NCBI GenBank assembly: GCA_028551475.1
Contig: CM052358.1
Location: 5,334,501-5,398,500 of the forward strand
Direction of reading: 5' to 3'
Length of the DNA stretch: 64,000 nucleotides
DNA from: Casuarina equisetifolia
Taxonomy: Eukaryota; Streptophyta; Magnoliopsida; Fagales; Casuarinaceae
This document shows, in pieces, positions 58,005-64,000 of the stretch. The notes below the pieces were generated by a model that made no database searches, was not told the origin of the DNA, and worked only from the letters and a program-made list of their open reading frames with translations. Made by a program: the position numbers and the translations under genes. The number at the start of each line of letters is the position of its first letter. The stretch's first letter is position 1.

Positions 58005-61000
58005 AAAACACTAAGGTGCATAAAATGTAAAGAGATAATTCATGCTAAGTATATTAAAACCCAAAACTATTTGGTAAAATACAAACCTAGTGAGTTGTTG
58101 CTCAAGAAAAGGATAAGCCTCAATCATTTTCAAATTTCCTAAACTAATCTTATTATTTTTAGATACCATATAGGCATTAACACTTGCAACAACACCTACT
58201 ACACTAATGCACCAAGCCTCAACCCTAATAGTGCACCTTGCCCTAATAACTGCAACAACATTCGTTGCATTCCTTGTAGCTAGCTTGAACCCCAACAATG
58301 TTGCATCAACACTATAATGAAACCTTATGCATTTTACTTTACTTGCTTCAATATGCTTTACTTAATTGATACTTAGAAATGTTTAGTTTCTCTATGCTTT
58401 ACTTTCCTTAGCTATAGCAATACTTATGAATATCTTTACTTTCAATGTGTTTTACTACTTTCCTAAGTTTCACTCCTAGTGTCAAGTGAATTTTTAACTT
58501 TATTTTTCCTAGATATGATGAATACATTTATTACTCCCCTAACTTTCTCCCATACCCAATTCACATGATCATTAAAAATAAACATCTAAAAGTAAAGGAG
58601 ACCAATAAAGCACACTAAGGTCGAGAGATGAAAGGCAAGCCTTACTTTTCCATTGGGTCTAGTTTATGTTTGGTCCAAATTATGTTTGTGTATGAAAACT
58701 CTACACATAAGCAACAAAGGTTGCACACATTTAGAACTAAGTATGCAAGAAAAACAAAAATTTAAACAAAAATAAGGAATATTTATAAATTTCTACCCTA
58801 CCCAATTCACAAGATTTAAAAATAGACATTAGAAAAATCAAAAGATGTTTAAACGCAAAGAAAGTGAACATGCACTATTTTACTTTTAATATGGAAAAAT
58901 TATAAAATTACAAAACAAGAATTCAAAGAAATACAACATAAAGGCACTAAGGTGCACAAAATACAAAGAAATGGTTCGTGCTAGGTATGTTAAGACCCAA
59001 AATCATGTGTTTAAATATACACACCTAGTAAGTTGTTACTCAAGATAAGGATAGGTCTTAATGACTTCCAAATTCCTTAAATTCATCTTATTATTTTCAA
59101 AAACCATATAGGGTAATGGCACTACTACATCTATAACAACACTTTCTACATTGGTGCACCTAACCCTAAACCTAACAATGGTGCACATAGTCCTAATAGT
59201 TGCAACAACATCTACTACATTTGTTGCACTTGTTACACTAACAGTGGCACCCATAATGCTAATGTTGCCAACCTTAGCCATAACAACTACACTAGCATCA
59301 ACAACAACACTTGCACCAAAAGTAGCACTCATAATGCATGTGTAGTCAACCTTAGACCTAGTAGTTGCATAAGCACTAGCATTGTAGTGAAACCGTATAC
59401 TAAACAATAATTCAAAGAAATACAATGTTAAGACACTAAGGTACACAAGATGTAGAGAGATGATTCATGTTAGGCATTTTGAGACCTAAAACCATATGAT
59501 GAAATGTATAGGCTTGGTAAGTTATTGCTCAAAAGAAGGATGGACCTCAATCACTTCCAAATTTCCTAAATTAATCTTATTATTTTCAAAAACCATAAAG
59601 GACAATGACACCCATTGCAGTTATAACAACATTTGTTATGCTTATGCACCTAACCCTAACCCTAGTAGCAGTTCACCTAATCCCAACAATTGTAGTTGCA
59701 GTTGCACCAATAATAATAACATTTGCTACACATGTTGCACTAGTAGCAGTGGCACCTATTACACTTATTGCACTAGTAATAACACCTGCAACGTTTGTAC
59801 AACTAGCCCCAACTACAACAATTGTTGTGTTAGTGCACCCAACCCTAACCCCAACACTTGTAGCAATTCACCTAATCCCAATAATTATAGCATCATATGT
59901 ACCAACAACAATAATATCTACTACACTTATTACACTTAATGCACCAACAACAATGACACTTACTACTCTTGTTGTACAAATAATAGAACCTATAGCATGG
60001 TTGTAGCTAACATCAACTACAACAATTGCACTAGCACCGACATATGCACTATCAACCCTAGCATAGCCAGTCTTAGGTCTAATAGTTGCACCACACTAGC
60101 ACTATAGTGAAATTGTATCTGTAACAAGAATGAAAGGAAATACAATATTAAGGCACTAAGTTGCATAAAATGCATAAAGATGATTCTTGCTAGATATGCT
60201 AAGACCCAAACCATATCTTAAAATGTATAGACATGATAAGTTGTTGTTCGAAAAAAGGATGAACCTCAATCACTTCCAAATTCCCTAAATTAATCTTATT
60301 ATTTTAACTTATTATTTTTAGAGACCACATTGTTCAGTGACACTTGTTAAACCTACAATAATGCTTATTGTATCGATGCACCCAGTCCCAACCCTTGTAG
60401 TGGTTCACCTAGCTACAATAGTTTCTAAATCATCTATTACACATGTTGCACCACCAACAGCAACACTTACTACACTAATTGCACTAGAGCAGCATTTGCA
60501 ACACTAGTGTAGCTAGCCTCAACCATAATATTTACACTAGCACTAGTAGATGCACTCTCAATGCAAGTGCAACTAGCCTTAAGCCTAACAATTGCACTAG
60601 TACTAAAGATGATTCTTGCTAGATATACTGAGACCCAAACCATATCTTAAAATCTATAGGCCTAATAAGTTGTTGTTCAAGAGAATGATGGGCCTCAATT
60701 ACTTCAAAAATCTCTAAATTAATCTTATTATTTTTAAAGACCACATTGTGCAATGACACCTATTGAGCTTATAACAACACCTACTTTGTCGGTGCACCTA
60801 ACCCCAACCTTTACAACGGTGCACTTAGCCGCAATAGCTACAACAACATCTAAATCATTTGTTGTACTTGCTACACCACTAATAGTACCACCTGCTACAC
60901 CATCAACAATAACACCTATTACACTTATTGCACTAAAGCAACATTCGTAGCACTGGTGTAGCTAGCCTCAACTATAACATTTGCATCAGCATCAGTAAAT

Positions 61001-61850
61001 GCACTCTTAATGCTAGTGTAGCTAGCCTCAAGTTTAACAATTGCACTAGCACTAGTATTGTAGTGAAATTGTATATTAAACAAGAATACAAAGAAATATA
61101 ATGTTAAAATATCATAGTGCACAAAATGTGGAGAGATGATCCAAATTGATTATGCTAAGATCCAAAATCATATGTCATAATGTTCACAAGTGATAAGTTG
61201 TTGTTTAAGAGAGAGATTAGCCTTAATCACTTCTAAATTTTCTAAATTGATCTTGTTATTTTCAAAAACTCATAGGGTTGCAACACTTGTTGCACTTACA
61301 ACAACACATACAATGCTAGTACCTCTAACCCTAATATTTGTTGTAGCATTTGTTGAATTTGTTGTACCCACTACACTTGCTACACTAGCTATAACACCTA
61401 CCACATTGGTGTAGCTAGCCTCAGCCATAACAGCAACACCAACATCAACAACAACACTCTTAGTGTTGGTGTAGCCAACCTAAGACCAAGTAGTTGTGCT
61501 AGCACCAAAGTTGTAGTAAATCATACATTGAACAAGAATTTAAAGAAATACAATATTAAGGCATTATGGTAAGCAAAATGCACAAAGATGATTCTTGTTG
61601 GGTATGTTAAGACCTAAAACCATATGTCAAAATATACATGCCCAATAAATTATTGCTCAAGAGAAGTATGGGCCTCAATTACTTCTAAATTTCCTAAATT
61701 GACCTTGTTATTTTAACTTATAGTAGCACCTATTATGCTAGTTCACCTAACCCAGCTATAGTGATGCACCTAACTTTAATAGCTATAGCAAGTTCGCTGC
61801 AAATGTTGTACGTCTTACACTAGCAACAGTTAACACCTACTATACTTAGG
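58005..61850. repeat. Minisatellite array: seven units with ACN-rich tails
   Basis: Seven units begin near 58010, 58940, 59430, 60150, 60606, 61100 and 61555. Each has a head of about 180 bp (GGCACTAAGGTGCACAAAATG-like, GATGATTCATGCTAGGTATGTTAAGACCCAAAACCATAT, AAGTTGTTGCTCAAGA, CCTCAATCACTTCCAAATTTC, AATCTTATTATTTTC), then a variable low-complexity tail of ACA/ACC/CTA/GCA triplets with repeated CACCTAACCCTAACCC-type phrases, and often a closing TGTAGTGAAAC.GTAT.TTAAACAAGAATTCAAAGAAATACAA. Reading frames across it are Thr/Val/Ala-rich on one strand and Val/Ala/Ser-rich on the other, reflecting triplet composition rather than a proven gene. Minus-strand heads repeatedly give NNKINLGNLEVIE and EQQLT. 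Confidence 0.85.
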
Positions 61851-61851
61851 C

Positions 61852-61925
61852 AAGGCATTTTTATGCGGCCATGATAAAGCTTGTAAAGGCCCTTGTAAAC
61901 CCCTCGGACTTCCAATAGAGCCATT
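61852..61925 (+). repeat. Right copy of the ~75-bp direct repeat flanking the array
   Basis: Counterpart of 57795-57868, ending CGGACTTCCAATAGAG. Downstream (61930-62240) is AT-rich leader sequence before the EG16 gene, with no other gene. Confidence 0.8.
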
Positions 61926-62271
61926 TTTTCTTAGGAGTATCATTTGTTACTCAATTCCTTTTAGTGCTAGATTAATTTACATTTCTAGTTGCATAACATA
62001 TGTATTTTTCTTTCCTTGGGATTGTCTAAAACTATAAGAAACTTTTAAAAAAATATATTTATTGTTTAATTAATGTCTTATTCTTTGTGCTTTTTCCTAG
62101 TGGATAGCATGCTTGGCATATTCCTTGAAGATATTATCCAATGTACAGGCTGGAACTTGAAAAATAAGACACTAAGGTTTTATTGTTGAATAATCATACA
62201 CTTTTGAATCTCATAGAACAACAAAGAGATCTAGTTTCCTAGTCCAAGGCTTTCTCCCTCGGGCAATAGCA

Positions 62272-62913
62272 ATGGCTGACCCTGCTCTCCATCCAGAAAC
62301 TAAACCCCTCAAACAAATCGCCATTGACTACACCCCAGAAGCCTGCACCCACTGCCCCGACTCCAACACTATCACCCTCACTTTCGACCATCGCGGCGGC
62401 GCAAGGTGGCGCACTACCACAAGATTTCTCTGTGGCACCTTCAGCGCTCGCATTCAGTGTGCTGCAGGCAACACCAGTGGCCTCAACTTCAACCTTTACC
62501 TCTCTTCCCTCGAGGGCGATAAGTCTCAGGACGAGATCGACTTCGAGTTCTTGGGCAAGGACAAGACCATCGTGCAAACTAACTATTACACTACCGGCAC
62601 AGGCAACAGAGAAGGCATTCATCAGTTGGGTTTTGACTGCTCTGATGGGTTCCACGAGTATCTGATCAAGTGGGGTCCGAGCGACATCGAATGGCTCATT
62701 GATGGGAAGCTAGTGAGGAGGGCTGAGAGGAGAGACGGGGAAGATTTTCCTGAGAAGCCCATGTTTTTGTACGCTTCGGTCTGGGATGCGAGCTACATTG
62801 ATGAGGGGAGGTGGACCGGAAAGTATGTAGGGTGTGACGCACCTTATGTTTGTGTCTACAAGGATATTCATGTGCCGGCTGGGACTGCACAGGAGTGTTC
62901 TTGTGATTCGTGA
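62272..62913 (+). CDS. EG16: EG16-type GH16 endo-beta-glucanase (no signal peptide)
   Basis: A single uninterrupted frame of 213 residues. The GH16 catalytic motif DEIDFEFLG lies at residues 87-95, with nucleophile Glu88 and acid/base Glu92. Flanking blocks fit the XTH/EG16 branch: GTFSARIQCAAGNTSGLNFN, QTNYYTTGTGNREG, HEYLIKWGPSDIEWLIDGK, PMFLYASVWDAS, RWTGKYVG. It lacks a signal peptide (starts MADPALHPETKPLKQIAIDY) and the cysteine-rich XET C-terminal extension of XTHs, and the total length of about 210 residues suits EG16. Known EG16 enzymes hydrolyse mixed-linkage glucan and xyloglucan, and their lack of a signal peptide suggests an intracellular location. The ATG at 62272 is the first one in a suitable leader and gives the typical N-terminus. 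A close poly(A) signal follows. Confidence 0.9.
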   Translation: MADPALHPETKPLKQIAIDYTPEACTHCPDSNTITLTFDHRGGARWRTTTRFLCGTFSARIQCAAGNTSGLNFNLYLSSLEGDKSQDEIDFEFLGKDKTIVQTNYYTTGTGNREGIHQLGFDCSDGFHEYLIKWGPSDIEWLIDGKLVRRAERRDGEDFPEKPMFLYASVWDASYIDEGRWTGKYVGCDAPYVCVYKDIHVPAGTAQECSCDS

Positions 62914-62955
62914 TCTGGGTCTTTCGAATAGCAAGGTGGATGCTTGCAGAATTTC

Positions 62956-62961
62956 AATAAA
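62956..62961 (+). promoter_or_regulatory. AATAAA poly(A) signal of the EG16 gene
   Basis: AATAAA, 43 nt past the stop codon and followed by T/G-rich sequence, fits a near-upstream polyadenylation element. Confidence 0.5.
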
Positions 62962-64000
62962 TGATTTGTTTGATTGGTGTTGTGGTTTAACCGTTTTCGT
63001 TTTCATCTGTTTTCGGCGTGTTCTTGGCTTGCTGGTGTGATAGATCTAGACTATGGGATTGGCTTTCATTGGTATAACTGGCTTGATTGATTGATTAATG
63101 TGCGTTATTCAATCTGTAGTAGATAAAGGTAAGTCAGGCTGTTGGTTTTTATGATTTGGGGCAATGTGTTGATGTACTCACATTCTTTGATGACAAAAAC
63201 AGTTAAACACGTTGATGGCAGTTTGTTTCCAACTTTTTGTTCCAAGATTCTAAGTAATTCCATTTGGTTGAGAAAAGTATTTAAGGTTGGTTCCTTGAAT
63301 CTGGATCAAGTAAAAATGATGAATTGGTCGATTAATCTTCATGTTTTTTACACCTCTTTTCAGGGTTTGATAGAACTGGTTATGTTGGATGAGTTTCTAT
63401 TTAGGTCACCAGAGAATTCATTTGAAGTAGATTCCTTTGTGACATAAGGTAATTACTTCCAAAAGCAGTAGTCTGATGGAGCGACAAATTTTGTCCCCTG
63501 AACAAGCGTGGTAAAATGAACTGGTAAAAATTTTGCCAAGATTTGTATCAGAAGTGTTTAGTTTGACGTAGATTTCTTATTGATACTTGAGAATAAAGTT
63601 GAGAAGTTGCAGTTTTTATGCTTAGTTTTGCTTCTTAAATGTTTATTCAGAGGCTTTTTTAGCCTTGTCATCTATTTATGGAGCCAGATCTAACTTATAT
63701 GACAAGGAGTTCAGCTTGCATATATGCAGTTTTCCTCACATCCAGCTTCATCTTGTAATGAGATTTGAGAATTCCATCCATCTACATCTCAAATCATTTG
63801 TTGCTAAGGTTCTCCAGAAACTAGTTGCCTAGTTGGACATAATACACTAGGATCTAGGTTTTAGTGCTATCATTGTCGATAGATGGATGGATATCTGGTA
63901 AGCTCCACACTGTGAGACCCTCCCCCGTACATAGGACTACATTCTACAGTCGTTTGGATGGGGTTGTGGTCACTGATTCATAGGGAAATTCAAATGATTT
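62962..64000. other. Downstream flank of EG16
   Basis: No gene is supported. The 101-codon frame at 63142-63447 begins at a non-ATG codon and has no family likeness. Confidence 0.45.

Noticed and set aside
59605..60006. 133-codon Thr/Val/Ile-rich open frame and its overlapping neighbours
   Set aside because: Produced by the triplet-repeat tails of the minisatellite; open frames exist on both strands and in several frames, with no start context.

Overview
This window is nuclear DNA of a flowering plant, most likely a eudicot outside the Brassicaceae. The evidence is spliced genes with GT..AG introns, long AT-rich intergenic DNA, Ty1-copia remnants, and plant families such as PEX11, RS-type SR splicing factors, AP2/ERF, At4g00755-type F-box proteins, F-box/KIB, gibberellin 20-oxidase and the EG16 class of GH16. 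EG16 is absent from Arabidopsis, which argues against Brassicaceae. The species cannot be named from the sequence alone.

Left third (0-23.5 kb, gene-rich). A ~6.5 kb unit carrying a five-exon At4g00755-like F-box gene is present twice in tandem. The first copy (2311-6537) keeps every splice site and frame but has an in-frame TGA. The second (8340-13578) is intact for 350 codons and has a large inverted repeat in intron 3. They are followed on the minus strand by a seven-exon PEX11 gene (235 aa, peroxisome proliferation) and an uninterrupted ARM-repeat protein gene (560 aa). The last two genes each have a GA/CT microsatellite in the presumed 5'UTR or first intron, and two G-boxes lie upstream of the ARM gene.

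Middle (24-46.8 kb, duplicated and decayed, then gene-rich). A segment that includes the last exon of an SR gene occurs at 24.2-25.2 kb, 14.6 kb upstream of the original at 38.9-39.8 kb. Between them are a minus-strand copia pol relic, a 125-bp near-perfect hairpin, and two large blocks (27.3-32.0 kb and 33.9-37.9 kb), each with a broken KIB1-4/DUF295 pseudogene. Copy A's private stop codons are all C-to-T changes relative to copy B. The SR gene itself (RS40/RS41 type, 250 aa, minus) runs from 42752 to 39743, and a single-exon AP2/ERF gene follows at 46804-45974 (minus).

Right third (47-62 kb, repeat-dominated). No convincing gene is seen in 47-51.9 kb. At 51.9-62 kb lies a nested wreck: an apparently intronless gibberellin 20-oxidase pseudogene, an LTR-like leader with a degenerate primer-binding site, an antisense F-box/FBA pseudogene, a stop-riddled copia pol, an inverted repeat, three 376-bp tandem units that carry the 3' end of GA20-oxidase in antisense, and a ~3.9 kb array of ACN-rich minisatellite units with telomere-like CCCTAA motifs. 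A ~75-bp direct repeat flanks the array.

Far right. An intact EG16-type GH16 endoglucanase gene (213 aa, no signal peptide) lies at 62272-62913. The intact genes look like ordinary unlinked housekeeping or regulatory genes with no shared pathway. The main interest is the duplication and repeat biology around them.
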